64,000 nucleotides of DNA from Lineus longissimus (taxonomy: Eukaryota; Nemertea; Pilidiophora; Heteronemertea; Lineidae): contig NC_088322.1 of assembly GCF_910592395.1 (NCBI RefSeq), forward strand, positions 5,019,431 to 5,083,430, read 5' to 3'. Position numbers and translations under genes: made by a program. A model generated the notes under the pieces. It had not been told where the DNA came from. It was given only the letters and a program-made list of their open reading frames with translations, and did no database searches. Positions 46,038 to 56,589 of this stretch are shown one piece after another. Within the stretch, counting starts at the first letter, position 1. Each line of letters begins with the position of its first letter.

Positions 46038-47858
46038 TTAAAAAGCTCGTACCAAAAGTTTGACAAGCCCCCTCTCGCGCGACCCCGGGGAGCAGTATCT
46101 GTCGTCGAGGAGGAGAGACCTAAGAGAGTCAACTACGCCATCCTCGCCAACAGAGGCCACGCCAACGGGGCAGAGCGAGCGGGGACGGTCTGAAAAAGCA
46201 AGAACAGCAGGCGACACGTGATGGGAGACATCGTGCAACAGTGTACCAGCAGTACAACCACGCCCCGTTAAAAATTCAGCCAAAAGAACAGCGTTAAGAG
46301 CACTAGCTGGGGACCGGCGTTTAAAAATACGGTTAAAAAGTAATAACTTACTATTGAGGATCACAGAGGAGACAGGATTAACAGAAATGGCTTTCAGAAG
46401 CTTGCCATGGTGTGATCGCTTCGGTAAACCGAGCACCCGTTTAAAATTATTACTCTGAAAACTGTTTAAAATAGTCAGATTGTGTTTGTTCATATACACG
46501 CTAGAACATCCAGAGATTGCAATAGGTAAAATAGCGGTTTTCCATAAATACACTTTGGCAGCTGAACATAGGCCCGGATAACTGAAACCTGCACTTAATA
46601 GACTGAAAGCTTGACGCTGAGCAGCAGAGACCCTCTGCTCTACATGAGATGGTGATATCAGGCTTGTACAGAACTTAACACCAAGGATGTCTACCTCGTC
46701 ATCTACAGAAATTACATTGTCATCTAAATACCAAACTGGAGTCTTGGATAAGATTTCTTTACCAAATATTATACAACGTGTCTTCTTAAAGCCAAAGATG
46801 AACCGCCACCTATTGGCATATCTTGAGCAAATGTCAATTAGACCCTGTAACCCTGGGGCACTTAACGCCATTAGATTAACATCATCCGCATATGCGAAGT
46901 TATTAAATAAATACTGGGATACACGCAATCCAAGGCCAGAGTTGGAGAGTAAATTAAGTAAGTCATCTGTGAACATTATAAAAAGGAGAGGTGACAGTAT
47001 ACTACCCTGTCGTATGCCTCGGGTTACTCTAAACTTAACACTGTGTTGACCGTTCCACACAACCAGTGCCCTCAGGCGGGAATACCACTCATACAAAATG
47101 AGCCAGTGATTAAGAGGGATACGGGGTAATAACTTGTACATGAGACCATCATGCCATATCCTGTCAAAGCATTTTTCTGCATCCAAGCTACAGGCATAAA
47201 CAGGGCTTGAATTGGAATTGAAATAAGCTACAGTATCATGTAAGAATGCACATGCCTGATCAGTGCCAAGGCCAGGCCTGAACCCAAATTGAGTTTCACT
47301 ACAGTTATCACAGTCAGGTTTGATGAGACATTCCAGCAGTTTAGAATAGCAAGTGCTCACAGTTATAGGACGGTAATTACCCGGTATATTAGGGTCCAAA
47401 GTAGGCTTCTTTAACACTGGTACAATAGATCCAGTTAGCATGTCAACACCAACAACATGCCAACTAAGCATCACAGTAATAATCTGGCCAAGAACGCTAC
47501 AGAGCACTGGTGAGAGTCCATACTGCAGGTGTTCTGAGCTGATTAAATCAACACCAGCTGCTTTACCCTTTTTCAGAGACAAAATAGCTGCTTCTACTTG
47601 ATATTTAGATATTTCACATTCAAAATAGTCATTGCAGTGCGAACGAAATTCATTTCTGATAAAGTTACTGATCTCAGTTTGTTCCTCATCCAAATCTAAA
47701 ATATCAGTCATTATATCACTGTAATGAGCACCAAAATCGTTGGCAGTGAGAGTGGATGAGCAGTTTTTAGCATTAGTTTGCTTAAGAGTGTTCCAGAACC
47801 TTCCACTATCTCCGGAGCGGAAAAGCCCGTTCAGTGTCCGAATGGTCTTATTACACAC
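46038..47858 (-). CDS. ORF2 reverse transcriptase part of the minus-strand non-LTR element
   Basis: Open for 606 codons from a Met. It is in the same frame as the endonuclease part and separated from it by one TAG (47910-47912), so the two halves were one ~1,067-residue ORF2. Counting from Met at 47858: finger region ILSLKKGKAAGVDLISSEHL (92-111), NYRPITVS (161-168), motif A LDAEKCFDRIWHD (225-237), motif B GIRQGSILSPLLF (281-293), catalytic FAYADDVN (321-328). A thumb and a C-terminal region follow without RNase H. The enzyme would copy the element RNA at the nicked target. All three catalytic aspartates are present. CR1/Jockey-like by layout; the clade is not settled. Confidence 0.9.
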   Translation of the reverse strand: MCNKTIRTLNGLFRSGDSGRFWNTLKQTNAKNCSSTLTANDFGAHYSDIMTDILDLDEEQTEISNFIRNEFRSHCNDYFECEISKYQVEAAILSLKKGKAAGVDLISSEHLQYGLSPVLCSVLGQIITVMLSWHVVGVDMLTGSIVPVLKKPTLDPNIPGNYRPITVSTCYSKLLECLIKPDCDNCSETQFGFRPGLGTDQACAFLHDTVAYFNSNSSPVYACSLDAEKCFDRIWHDGLMYKLLPRIPLNHWLILYEWYSRLRALVVWNGQHSVKFRVTRGIRQGSILSPLLFIMFTDDLLNLLSNSGLGLRVSQYLFNNFAYADDVNLMALSAPGLQGLIDICSRYANRWRFIFGFKKTRCIIFGKEILSKTPVWYLDDNVISVDDEVDILGVKFCTSLISPSHVEQRVSAAQRQAFSLLSAGFSYPGLCSAAKVYLWKTAILPIAISGCSSVYMNKHNLTILNSFQSNNFKRVLGLPKRSHHGKLLKAISVNPVSSVILNSKLLLFNRIFKRRSPASALNAVLLAEFLTGRGCTAGTLLHDVSHHVSPAVLAFSDRPRSLCPVGVASVGEDGVVDSLRSLLLDDRYCSPGSRERGLVKLLVRAF

Positions 47859-47909
47859 TTTATGGACGGCTACTCTAGACGCTTTGCGGAATTGTTTCTT
47901 AGCATGTTT

Positions 47910-49241
47910 CTAGCATTCAAACACGACGCCTTCTCTAGGCCTATCGTTCATCACCCACAACCTCCACCAGAATGACTTGATATCGCGGAGATAGCTCAGG
48001 TCCGCAGACCAATGAGCCTTAGGACGAAATGCGCTAGTCGCACAGCATTTTGACTCTCGAGCTGCGGTGTGAATGCTATCATTGAGGACAGCAAACATGC
48101 TATCAACGTATTGTTGCGCCGTCTTTCTGTCCAGATGACAAGGAGCGCATATATTAACACATTTTAGCTTGTCATCAAGAATTGATCGATATTTGTGACG
48201 ATTGGACGGCATCTTCCAGATACAGCGGCCCATTTGGCCACTTTGCTTACTGCTTTCAGTCGTTCCAGAATCATCAACGTGGACGTTAAAGGAGTACCGC
48301 AAGGGGAGGTGATCACTCACATTCCCATCTTCCAGCGGCATGATCACGCAATCACAGCTATCATATCTAGGCGTCAACACATGATCAATCCAGGTGTATA
48401 CCCCACGTTTAATACAAGAATACGTGTACTTTACTGTCTGCGGCGTTCCTATGTCAGCTGCTGTAAGGTCATTCGAGGTGATGAAGTCATACAGTAGCTT
48501 TGACTGCTTGGAGAAGCCTTTGGTTCTGTACCAGTGACGCGAAAGGGTGTCGCCATGAGGCAACTGTGCATTAAAGTCACCACATATTCGAATAGGAGAA
48601 ATAGGGCCAAACTTATCCAGACACGACTGCAGCCCGTCTAAACACTCAATAAAGGGGGCTAGGCTAGCTCCAGGTCCCTCAAAATATGGCATATAGGTGT
48701 TCACAATAGTTTGCCGTATGCTAGCACGGTTACTCAATGACACAGCAATAATTCTATCATTATCAACAGCAATATCTTGCCAGGAGAGACCTGGGAGTTT
48801 CTTGCATATCACAGCTACCCCACCATATGGACGGCCAGAATGATGCTGCACCACATCCGTCATGCTTGATTTCGCAAACACCACAAAGGACGAAGGGTCA
48901 AAGAGTGGGTCCACCGTAGCAAGGGCGTCAGGAATCGAAGACAGTTCACTGGGCGTTAGCCACGTTTCGCACAAACACATGACAGAGCAGTTCTGCAGCC
49001 TCTGGGCTATGTAGGGAGCACTAGCCTTAAACCCATGACAGTTAAACGTTTCGCAAATAACTTCTTCGGAATGCTTATCGTTCCCTCCATGGATTGTCGA
49101 CCTGGGTATACCAGTGTCCGCGGTCGTAGTCACAGTCCTGGGTGTAGTAGGAATCATATTCCCTGCCCCAAGAGCCAGAGGGCTGTGAATCGTATTCCCT
49201 GCACCACCCTTCATTTGCTCTCGATGCACGTGGGTGGTCAT
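47910..49241 (-). CDS. ORF2 endonuclease (APE type) part of the minus-strand non-LTR element
   Basis: Residues 1-60 are a linker overlapping ORF1. The endonuclease begins at ICETFNCHGFKAS (Asn of motif I). It continues with VMCLCETWL (catalytic Glu), GRPYGGVAVICKKL, IRICGDFNAQLPHGD (GDFN), YTWIDHVLTPR and VSDHLPLRYSF (SDH, catalytic His). Every hallmark residue is intact. The frame stops after GVVFEC at a TAG, beyond which it continues as KHAKKQFRKAS into the reverse-transcriptase frame. That makes the stop a single nonsense change. Its start lies 167 bases inside ORF1 in a different frame, so translation would need reinitiation or another start. Confidence 0.9.
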   Translation of the reverse strand: MTTHVHREQMKGGAGNTIHSPLALGAGNMIPTTPRTVTTTADTGIPRSTIHGGNDKHSEEVICETFNCHGFKASAPYIAQRLQNCSVMCLCETWLTPSELSSIPDALATVDPLFDPSSFVVFAKSSMTDVVQHHSGRPYGGVAVICKKLPGLSWQDIAVDNDRIIAVSLSNRASIRQTIVNTYMPYFEGPGASLAPFIECLDGLQSCLDKFGPISPIRICGDFNAQLPHGDTLSRHWYRTKGFSKQSKLLYDFITSNDLTAADIGTPQTVKYTYSCIKRGVYTWIDHVLTPRYDSCDCVIMPLEDGNVSDHLPLRYSFNVHVDDSGTTESSKQSGQMGRCIWKMPSNRHKYRSILDDKLKCVNICAPCHLDRKTAQQYVDSMFAVLNDSIHTAARESKCCATSAFRPKAHWSADLSYLRDIKSFWWRLWVMNDRPREGVVFEC

Positions 49242-50040
49242 CCCAGCCAGAGTAACGCCTTGGGACCGTGTTCCGAGAGCCCCACGAACCAGTGGACCAT
49301 AACGAATTCCTCTTTTGCTTATTACGGGAGTGACCTCTCCCTGCTGCTTGGGACGCCTTGAGTTTTGGGCGGGGGGCCCGAAAGGGCCGAATTATCATCC
49401 CAGCAGGCCATGAAGAATTGTTCACGATCTTGTCATATGATTCATTTGGAATGTCTAGTCTGAATGAACTGTAGTGTTCTTTATCGGCGAGCAATTCGAC
49501 ACCACAGTTATTCACCCCGATATCGACAATGTGATCAGCGACATCCTGTATAGAATGCACCGGGCTCACTCGACCAAGGTAGGCTGCCTTCATCGGTGGA
49601 ACCATGGTCTCATTGGTAGCCAATGGCCTCTTATTAGGTTTATCATCCGCAGGTTTCAGTACATTACGTGACGACTCATTTGGTTTACTCTTCTTCCTCC
49701 TCATTCGCTTACGTTGCATACGCAACTGTTGCGTTGGCACGGTAAAGCCGTCAGGGGCCCCCTCGTCGGGAGTGGAGTCTTCAGACGATTCCTCAGAAGG
49801 GACTGCATAGGTTACTTGAGTACCACAAGTCTCCACTGGTTGAACAGAGACAGTAGAGACATTGTTAGTAACCTCCTCGTTCACATCAGCAGGATTGAGG
49901 CTGCTATCCTTAAACGCCTGCTCTAAACGCTTATTGTCTACTCTCAAGTTTCTGGCCTTAACCTCCAGCTGACCGACTCTCTGTTTTAAGTCCGCGAGTT
50001 CTAAGATCAAGTCCGCATCCCGCGTCCCTTGGTAGAACAT
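49075..50040 (-). CDS. ORF1 of the minus-strand non-LTR element (coiled coil, RNA-binding type)
   Basis: 321 codons. Residues about 10-50 form a coiled coil with leucine heptads (LILELADLKQRVGQLEVK). Residues 85-150 are polar and lysine/arginine rich (QRKRMRRKKSKP), a likely nucleic-acid-binding or nuclear-localisation stretch. Residues about 160-225 contain a conserved-looking block (SFRLDIPNESYDKIV, SSWPAGMIIRPFRAPR) like that of ORF1 proteins of related elements. The C-terminus is Gly/Arg/Tyr/Trp rich. No CCHC zinc knuckle. The product would coat the element RNA. Frame intact. Confidence 0.75.
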   Translation of the reverse strand: MFYQGTRDADLILELADLKQRVGQLEVKARNLRVDNKRLEQAFKDSSLNPADVNEEVTNNVSTVSVQPVETCGTQVTYAVPSEESSEDSTPDEGAPDGFTVPTQQLRMQRKRMRRKKSKPNESSRNVLKPADDKPNKRPLATNETMVPPMKAAYLGRVSPVHSIQDVADHIVDIGVNNCGVELLADKEHYSSFRLDIPNESYDKIVNNSSWPAGMIIRPFRAPRPKLKASQAAGRGHSRNKQKRNSLWSTGSWGSRNTVPRRYSGWDDHPRASRANEGWCREYDSQPSGSWGREYDSYYTQDCDYDRGHWYTQVDNPWRER

Positions 50041-50160
50041 CGCGGGCGTGTGGCGGGCTTGGCGCGATACGCCGCTGAATGGTTTTGCAGGCGTTATTAA
50101 TCACGCCCCTTGGTAGAACATTGCGGGCGTGCGGCGGGCTTGGGGCGATCAAGCCCGTCT
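50021..50160 (-). repeat. Two tandem ~80-bp units at the 5' end of the non-LTR element
   Basis: CCCTTGGTAGAACATCGCGG (about 50,027) and CCCTTGGTAGAACATTGCGG (about 50,105) start two GC-rich units; the first overlaps the start of ORF1. The first unit ends CGCTGAATGGTTTTGCAGGC, which resembles the DNA beyond the 3' tail (45,913-45,935). Possible promoter monomers. Confidence 0.6.
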
Positions 50161-50830
50161 CATCGTAACCACTGAAATAACAGTGATATCGTACACTGGT
50201 CAGAGTACACAAATAATAGCAACGAAGTAGTCTGCTGGAATTGCGAGGTATTTTTAACGAACAATAAAACTGCCATTCTCAGTCTATGCTGATACGGAAA
50301 ACCATGAGGAGCTGCATGAACTGGGCCTACATTTACCATACATTACAGTTACATACCCGATACCGGTACATGAACAAATGCAATACACTGCAACATACTG
50401 TAAAATCGGACTTAAGACATCACTTCTGTAAACCAGCCCACTTCATTACAATGACGGTCACATGGCTGCACATGCAGTAATAATCTGTAATAATACATGT
50501 ACTATCTGCTTTCTGATTGGTTTACCAACGCAAATAGGCCTAGTAGTCATTGACTTTGAACTTCATAGAACTGACACCTTCGCAGTAGGCCTATTGTGAA
50601 ATTATTGAGAAGAAAAAACCAGCTCTGATCATTTCTGAATTTCAAGGTCGCGTACAAAAACTTGTACAGGTTGTCCCAATAAAAAAAAACTTCGAAGATC
50701 ACTTTTAATTAATTTTTTCACTGAATTGGAATTTGCTAATTACACATCATTTTCTTGGATGTCTAAAACGGTGGGTCCACGAGTCTGTAGTTTTAAAGGT
50801 TCATTACACCCTGATCATGCCAAACTTCCA
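50161..50830. other. No feature recognised
   Basis: Sequence between the non-LTR element and the transposase remnant; short frames only. Confidence 0.3.
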
Positions 50831-50942
50831 CTTCGTCCGCGTGAAGATCTCCATCGACCACTGGAAGTGGCCCAGCATCAACATGGCCAGGACGAAATGC
50901 CGCTTCAAATCCAATGATGATGACCTGTGGACTACACCAGCC

Positions 50943-51296
50943 TCACATGCAACATTTACAACGCGTATCTGAAGGTCCAATCATTCCGCATCCGCCCTGC
51001 TCATCAGTATTTGCTGTTTTCCATGCCTTCCATGCCTTCCATGCCTTTCGCGCGTTAGACTTAAACGACGTCATCACCGTAAGGTCTAACGGCTGCCGCA
51101 GGGATGTGCAGCCCACTGGCACCAACTGCAGAATTCCCCACATCTCAGTAATCCGCATCCAAAATGTTCTGTCCTGTACGTGGGGTCGAAAATGGTCAAC
51201 TATCAAGAAGTAATTTTCAACGTTCTCTCCTTCCACGAATGGTTGCAGAACCTCAGGTACCCAGTGGTCAAGTATAGGGTCTCCTTCCTCATCCAC
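50943..51296 (-). pseudogene. Pogo/Tigger-type DDE transposase remnant
   Basis: The frame reads YFLIVDHFRPHVQDRTFW and then MWGILQLVPVGCTSLRQPLD, followed by VMTSFKSNARKAWKAW. This is the stretch of DDE_1 (pogo/Tigger/CENP-B-like) transposases around the second catalytic Asp and the PxGCTSxxQPLD block. The frame breaks upstream; VRDFEEALVNGVVTS-like sequence continues to about 51,440 on the same strand. No helix-turn-helix N-terminus and no terminal repeats seen. Inactive. Confidence 0.7.
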
Positions 51297-51299
51297 CCT

Positions 51300-51674
51300 G
51301 TTTGTTAAGACGTGTACTTCAACTGCTCATTTTCCAAGGCGTCGAAATGGCGTATAATCTTATAATGGTCCACAAATTCTTTCATTGAGGTGACAACACC
51401 ATTCACCAAAGCTTCTTCGAAGTCACGCACGTACTTGATTGTTTTCTCCTACACTGTATACGAGCCTTTTCTGGCATTTGGGGTACATCTTGCAGTATAG
51501 ACGATGTGTGAAAACGAAGCCTGCTAAACCAAGCATTTCATAGGCCTGAACAGTCAACACCCAAAAAATCCTTAGATGAAAAACAGCTTTCATAAAGCAC
51601 TAAATACAATAAAGTTTTCTTTTGTGACACCCTTTATATAGAACTGGTCAATTCTGGTATGACACAAACTCCTT
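51300..51674. other. Possible further transposase remnant, otherwise nothing recognised
   Basis: Minus-strand short frames at 51,300-51,440 are plausibly upstream parts of the degraded transposase. The rest shows nothing. Confidence 0.3.
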
Positions 51675-52085
51675 TTATTCTTAATGATAGCCTTTAACAC
51701 TATAGTAAGGGACGGTTCATATTCCTACGTCTGTGGGGAGGTTAGCAATACATTTGAATAGGCGAAACAGGAATAGGCGAAACAGGAATTAGGCGAAACA
51801 GGAATAGGCGAAACAGGAATTATTCGAAACAGGAATAGGCGAAACAGGAATTAGGCGAAACAGGAATTATTCGAAACAGGAATAGGCGAAACAGGAATAG
51901 GCGAAACAGGAATACATCCGGTTTATGCCTGTTTCGCCTATTCCTGTTTCGCCTATTCCTGATTCGCCTATTCCTGTTCCGCCTATTCCTGTTTCGCCTA
52001 TTCCTTTTTCGCCTATTTCCTGTTTGGCCTATTTCCTGTTTGGCCTATTTCCTGTTTCGCCTATTCCTGTTTCGCCTACTTTCCA
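51675..52085. repeat. 15-bp minisatellite arranged as an inverted repeat
   Basis: From about 51,756 the unit ATAGGCGAAACAGGA (and 16-bp variants with TTAGGCG) repeats about ten times to 51,915. After a ~12-base spacer the complement (ATTCCTGTTTCGCCT) repeats about ten times to 52,080. The whole could fold into a long hairpin. The left flank (51,675-51,755) is duplicated at 52,725. Confidence 0.9.
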
Positions 52086-52724
52086 GTACCCCTACAATAA
52101 ATCGACTCTCCCACGGGGAACCTGAGAAATTGAGCCATGTGTATCTGAATTGAACCATAATATTACCTATTTGCTCTATCAGTAACGGCATTAGCCCTGC
52201 ACGTCTCTACGATACATTTCCAGTGTCTTTTGCCATCCCTTCCTTTTCTGTTCAATCGAAACTTTAATTCTCTGTAGATCAGACTTTCCCCTCCTCTTTT
52301 GGTCGGAACAATTGAGCTTCATCAGCCATCATGCAAAGTTGTTTTGAGTGTGAAAAGCCCCTGCATGACCTCTTTATTTATATGGAATGAAACCCTCGAG
52401 AAAATATTACTTTTCAATAGGAAGCCATCACATCGTTGAACGCAATGAAATCAGGAATAAAAGAACAATGTAGCTATAGGTATTCTTTCTATTAAGAAGC
52501 CAGGTTACTGACTAAGACAAAAGAAAAAGAATCCACAATATAAAATGCAGGCCTAAGAAACCTTTCTCAAATCTAATGATAGGGTAAAACGTTCTTACTA
52601 TTTTATATCTTGCCTTTTAAAATAAGCTAAAACATGAGCCTATGTAAGCTATGTATAATTTTCCAAAGTTATTCCGAATAATACTGAAATAATTGACATG
52701 TCGCTAAATCCATTATTTCAGACT

Positions 52725-52950
52725 TTATTCTTAATGATAGCCTTTAACACTATAGTAAGGGACGGTTCATATTCCTACGTCTGTGGGGAGGTTAGCAATA
52801 CATTTGAATAGGCGAAACAGGAATAGGCGAAACAGGAATTAGGCGAAACAGGAATAGGCGAAACAGGAATTAGGCGAAACAGGAATAGGCGAAACAGGAA
52901 TTAGGCGAAACAGGAATTAGGCGAAACAGGAATAGGCGGAACAGGAATAC
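52725..52950. repeat. Second copy of the minisatellite and its left flank
   Basis: Bases 52,725 to about 52,877 repeat 51,675-51,827 essentially without change (offset 1,050). The block includes TTATTCTTAATGATAGCC and the start of the AGGCGAAACAGGAAT array. Here the array runs in one orientation only and ends near 52,950. Confidence 0.9.
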
Positions 52951-53460
52951 ACCCATCCAAGACCCTGTCAATAAACTAAACCTCAATCTGTTTATGCTTG
53001 GTCTTGAACAATGATTGGATAAACCATGCGTATTCAATAGACACACCAACCCACTTTGCCAAAGTGGGCTGGACATCCTGATACCCAGAAGTGATGTCTT
53101 AAGTCCGATTTTACAGTATGTGCAGGGAAGTAAAGTATGCGTTGCAAGCCTTGTGTCCAAACTCTACCAAGGTGAACGTTAGTAAATAAGGGTGATCTTT
53201 TTCAAATTTAACTGTATTTTATTCCCCCGCGAGTTCACTAGGTTTTCACAAAAGTTTTGATCTTTTTTGTACATTTATGTTTTACCTTACCACCAACATG
53301 AACAGCAAGCCATTCAGGGTTGTATATCCTCCCACGGTTTTCGCGTATCAGCACAGACTGCTCATTGTTTTTGTTACATAATCGGGAATGTTATTGTTAA
53401 TAATAAATATCTTATTTTGATGGTGTTTTTTTACAAGTGCTATTTTTTCTCATGTTTACA

Positions 53461-53612
53461 GGATGATGCAGTCTATAATTTACGAGTCATTTCGGTGGTC
53501 TCCACTGGCAAAGTGGTGTTGCTGTGCATGCCGTGGAACTGGTGAAACGAAACCAATCAACCAGTCAGCCATGAGATTGACAGAATCGGGGAAGAAGACG
53601 CTGTATCTTAGC
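53461..53612 (+). CDS. Possible terminal exon (unrecognised)
   Basis: A good acceptor (TTTTTTCTCATGTTTACAG) precedes GATGATGCAG. The frame beginning ATGATGCAG is open for 50 codons and Cys-rich in the middle (KWCCCACRGTGE), ending in a stop at 53,612. An AATAAA lies at about 53,726. No homology recognised and no upstream exon identified, so chance is quite possible. Confidence 0.2.
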
Positions 53613-54059
53613 TGATTTGTCCTTCACGTTTTGGTCTTGTTTTACTGTATTTTTCAAGTTGATTGAATATAGAATCCTTGAAATTGAATAGGCATCTCTG
53701 AATTTTTATTTATTATAATATTAAAAAATAAAGCTTGCCTATTAAACCTAAACTCTTGAACATGCAACCTTTAACCCTTATACTAGTGTCATGCTCGACC
53801 TTAGGTCGAGTTAAAATTCCTACCCCTTTACTGTTGCGCTCGACCCTGGGTCAAGAGAGAGGGTAATGCCTCAAAAAATAAATTATCCATGGCGCAATTG
53901 GAGTCCTTTATGTTTAGTTTATCTGCAAGTGTTAAGACGGCACTGTGTCTGATCATTTGATACCAGGAAACCAAATTGTTTCTACATAAAAATTTCCTGC
54001 AACTTGCAACTGAAAGTCAAGCACCAAGAGTTCAGGCAAGGGGTATGGTGATGTAAGGG

Positions 54060-54400
54060 ACGTCATCATGCCTCATGTCACAATCAAGTAAGAGACCGCA
54101 TTGTCGCCTGAATGATATGAGACAAGAGGGTGATGTCACAATCAAGTAAGTGACCACATTGTAGCCTGATCGATATAAGAGAAGAGTGTGATGTATGAGA
54201 CGTTATCATGCCTGATGTCACAATCAAGTAAGACTTAGTTGTAGCCTGATTGATATAAGAGAAGCGGGTGATGAAAGAGATGGCATCGTGCCTCATGCCA
54301 CAATCAAGTAAGAGACCATATTGTAGCCTTATTGATATGAGAGTAGAGAGGGTGATGTTAGAGATGGCATCATGCCTCATGTCACAATCTAGAGACTGCA
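54060..54400. repeat. Diverged ~60-bp tandem repeat
   Basis: Five to six imperfect units containing GTCACAATCAAGTAAGAGAC and GATATGAGA. The minus-strand 105-codon frame here (54084-54401) is a read-through of the repeat. Confidence 0.75.
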
Positions 54401-54888
54401 TTGTAGCCTTATGGGAGGGAATAGGGCAGTGTCACAAGAACTAATCTAAACTCAAGGTAATGAAGGAGAGATTTGCACTGACCTACTTTTATGACCTTCT
54501 GCTCTACTTTAAGTCGTGTTTGGTATCGAACTAAAGATAATGAACAGTAGGTTTGTGCTAACCCATTTTCATTACCAACTGACCTACTTTGGGACGGTTA
54601 CAGCGAAAGGTGTCATCTGTGTTTGATATCAAACTAAAAGTGTTTAAGAGTAGGTTTACCCTGATATACTTGTATGACTCACTAAACAACTTGAACACCA
54701 TTAGAGGAAGGCAGTCGCGTTAATGGTATCAAACTAAAGGTATTGAAAGAGCAGTTTTGCTTTCGCCTGCTTAAACACAGTTAAACAAAGGCATTGAAGG
54801 TATTGAAGAGCTGATGTGACAAAAGAACTCCTCAACTACTTCATTCACTGCAGTTCAAATAAAACCTTCACAACTGTCATCCACCCTA

Positions 54889-55042
54889 GGGGCCAAATTC
54901 ATTAGATGTGTGTAACTTCTCCCTGATTGATTAGTTGTAGGGACTATTCATATTCTGTGAAGATTTACATGAAGATCCTGAATCTGTCTATTCAGTAGTT
55001 AAACGCTGTTTTAAGCTGAACGCCCTTCATGAATTTGGCCCC
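54889..55042. mobile_element. 154-bp MITE with GGGGCCAAATTCAT termini
   Basis: A terminal inverted repeat of 14 bp (GGGGCCAAATTCAT at 54,889, ATGAATTTGGCCCC ending 55,042). No clear target-site duplication by eye. Confidence 0.7.
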
Positions 55043-55149
55043 ATTTGTCTAAGCTTGATTCCATCTAGTCTGTCCACATCTCCCTATCTACCATAAACCT
55101 ACATTCTGGTACTCGCATATACTACTTGCTACATTTTCTTCTCATTCAT

Positions 55150-55205
55150 CTCATTCCTTGCTATTAAATTCCGCCAGCATAGCTATTCAGGCCGCCAGGC
55201 CTCTA
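55150..55205 (+). mobile_element. 3' end of a further Helentron-like element
   Basis: GGCCGCCAGGCC hairpin directly followed by TCTAGTT, the same 3' layout as at 24,021-24,052. Its 5' end was not found; the hairpin GCTCGACC/GGTCGAG near 53,792 is a candidate. Confidence 0.35.
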
Positions 55206-56088
55206 GTTCTACTGATGACGTCATCGATGACGCGTTATTGCAAATGGCGGCCTTTGAGTTTTCAAGTTCTCTCGAATTCAGCCATAAAAAAGGCACTTTT
55301 ACAGTGCCATTTCAACTTGAATTATAATGTACCGTACTTATCAAAATGGGTATGAGGCGTGATAGCCTCATGAAATAATGTTTTACCGGACAAATAATTT
55401 GGACTATTCTATGGGATGACACGCAATATTTATATAATATCATTCATACAAAAGAGTCTGATTTGTAAGATTTTTAACAACATTTTATGATTTAGGCTTG
55501 TCTAGTACAAGGACGGTAAATACACGAAATACCTGTATACAAAAATATAAGTTACAAGTTATAGTTCCGTACTGAATACTGATGGTGCACTATAGAAAAT
55601 GGTACGGGAGAAAAGCAGTATGAATGAGGTTAGAGATATTGGAATAGTGTATGTGGGGGCAGTCGACCAAAGAATAACTCTAACTTAGCAGATTCAGCAA
55701 CAACAGATTTACTGGAAACAGAAGAATATACAGGTATACACAATCGGTACAAATCAACTCAAATTACACACAAATAGTAAGAAAAACAGTAATAATTGAA
55801 AACGCCTAGGAAATAGTTTTAAATGTTTTAAACATGTTTGATTTGTCAAAGTTTGTATTATGTCTCCTTGGTGATTTTGTGTTGTTATAGTTTTCATGGT
55901 AAATCAAAGATTGTATATGGTCATTCAGGTCTCGGACTCCAGCCTGTGAACACCAGATTTGGACTCGCCAGTCTGTGACTGTAACTATCCATTATATAAT
56001 GCTGTATTTTTAAGAATTTGGAATATACAAGAAGAAAGGATCTCCATCTTCAAGTTGTTTTGTCAGAAGCTAGTTTTCCCCCATAATA
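55206..56088. other. No feature recognised
   Basis: AT-rich DNA with short frames only. Confidence 0.3.
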
Positions 56089-56560
56089 TTATGAGAGTGC
56101 AGTCATGTCAGTTACAATTTCAAAGTTTACAGCCTTTGTGCCAAGACAAGTAAACAAACATACATACACTTTTCGTACTTTTCCACTGTCTTTAACCAAC
56201 AAGTGTCCCGTAAAATCAATACCCACATTAGCAAATGGAACTGATGAATCAGTACGGGAGATCGGGAGATCGGGGTTCTGGGGCAACACGAAAGCCCGGC
56301 TAGACACTTGTCTGCAAGTTACGCAAGAACTGAGCACATTTCTAAACTCAGCCCTTTTGGATGGAATCCAGTATTGTCTCCTAACTGCTACTACAGTGGC
56401 ACCGAGTCCTGAATGAAAAACCTGCTGGTGAGCTCTGCGAATCACCAACTTCGTGAAATAACTCTTTCGTGGTAACAAAATGGGCATACCAGTGCGCGTC
56501 CTAAGTCTACCAGCAGCACGAATTAGTCCAGAACAAGATTCAATTGACGAATGATGCTTG
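56089..56560 (-). pseudogene. BEL/Pao integrase fragment
   Basis: The minus-strand frame reads LVIRRAHQQVFHSGLGATV, RRQYWIPSKRAEFRNVLSSC and VTCRQ. This is an H-x4-H...C-x2-C integrase zinc-binding domain. FANVGIDFTGHLLVKDSGK and KVYVCLFTCLGTKAVNFEIV follow, the start of the BEL/Pao integrase catalytic core with its first Asp. The frame stops after VTDMTALS at 56,089, so the second Asp and Glu are missing. The protein would insert element DNA into the genome; this is a remnant of the element whose gag is at 58.9-62.5 kb. Confidence 0.8.
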
Positions 56561-56589
56561 GGCAGGGGTGTTGGATACTAGGTTATGTT

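Larger units (their letters stand above)
45938..50100 (-). mobile_element. Nearly full-length non-LTR retrotransposon (ORF1, endonuclease and reverse transcriptase)
   Basis: Read on the minus strand: 5' region (about 50,100), ORF1 (50040-49075), ORF2 (49241-46038, one stop), short 3' region and an (AAAT)n tail (plus-strand TTTA repeats, 45,940-45,964). The layout is that of CR1/Jockey-group elements. Decay is slight, so the copy is fairly young. Confidence 0.85.

Noticed and set aside
47778-47975. Plus-strand frames opposite the non-LTR element (also 46687-47049, 48195-48497, 49035-49361)
   Set aside because: Antisense shadows of well-supported ORF1/ORF2 coding sequence.
54084-54401. 105-codon frame with repeated peptide blocks
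   Set aside because: Read-through of a ~60-bp tandem repeat.
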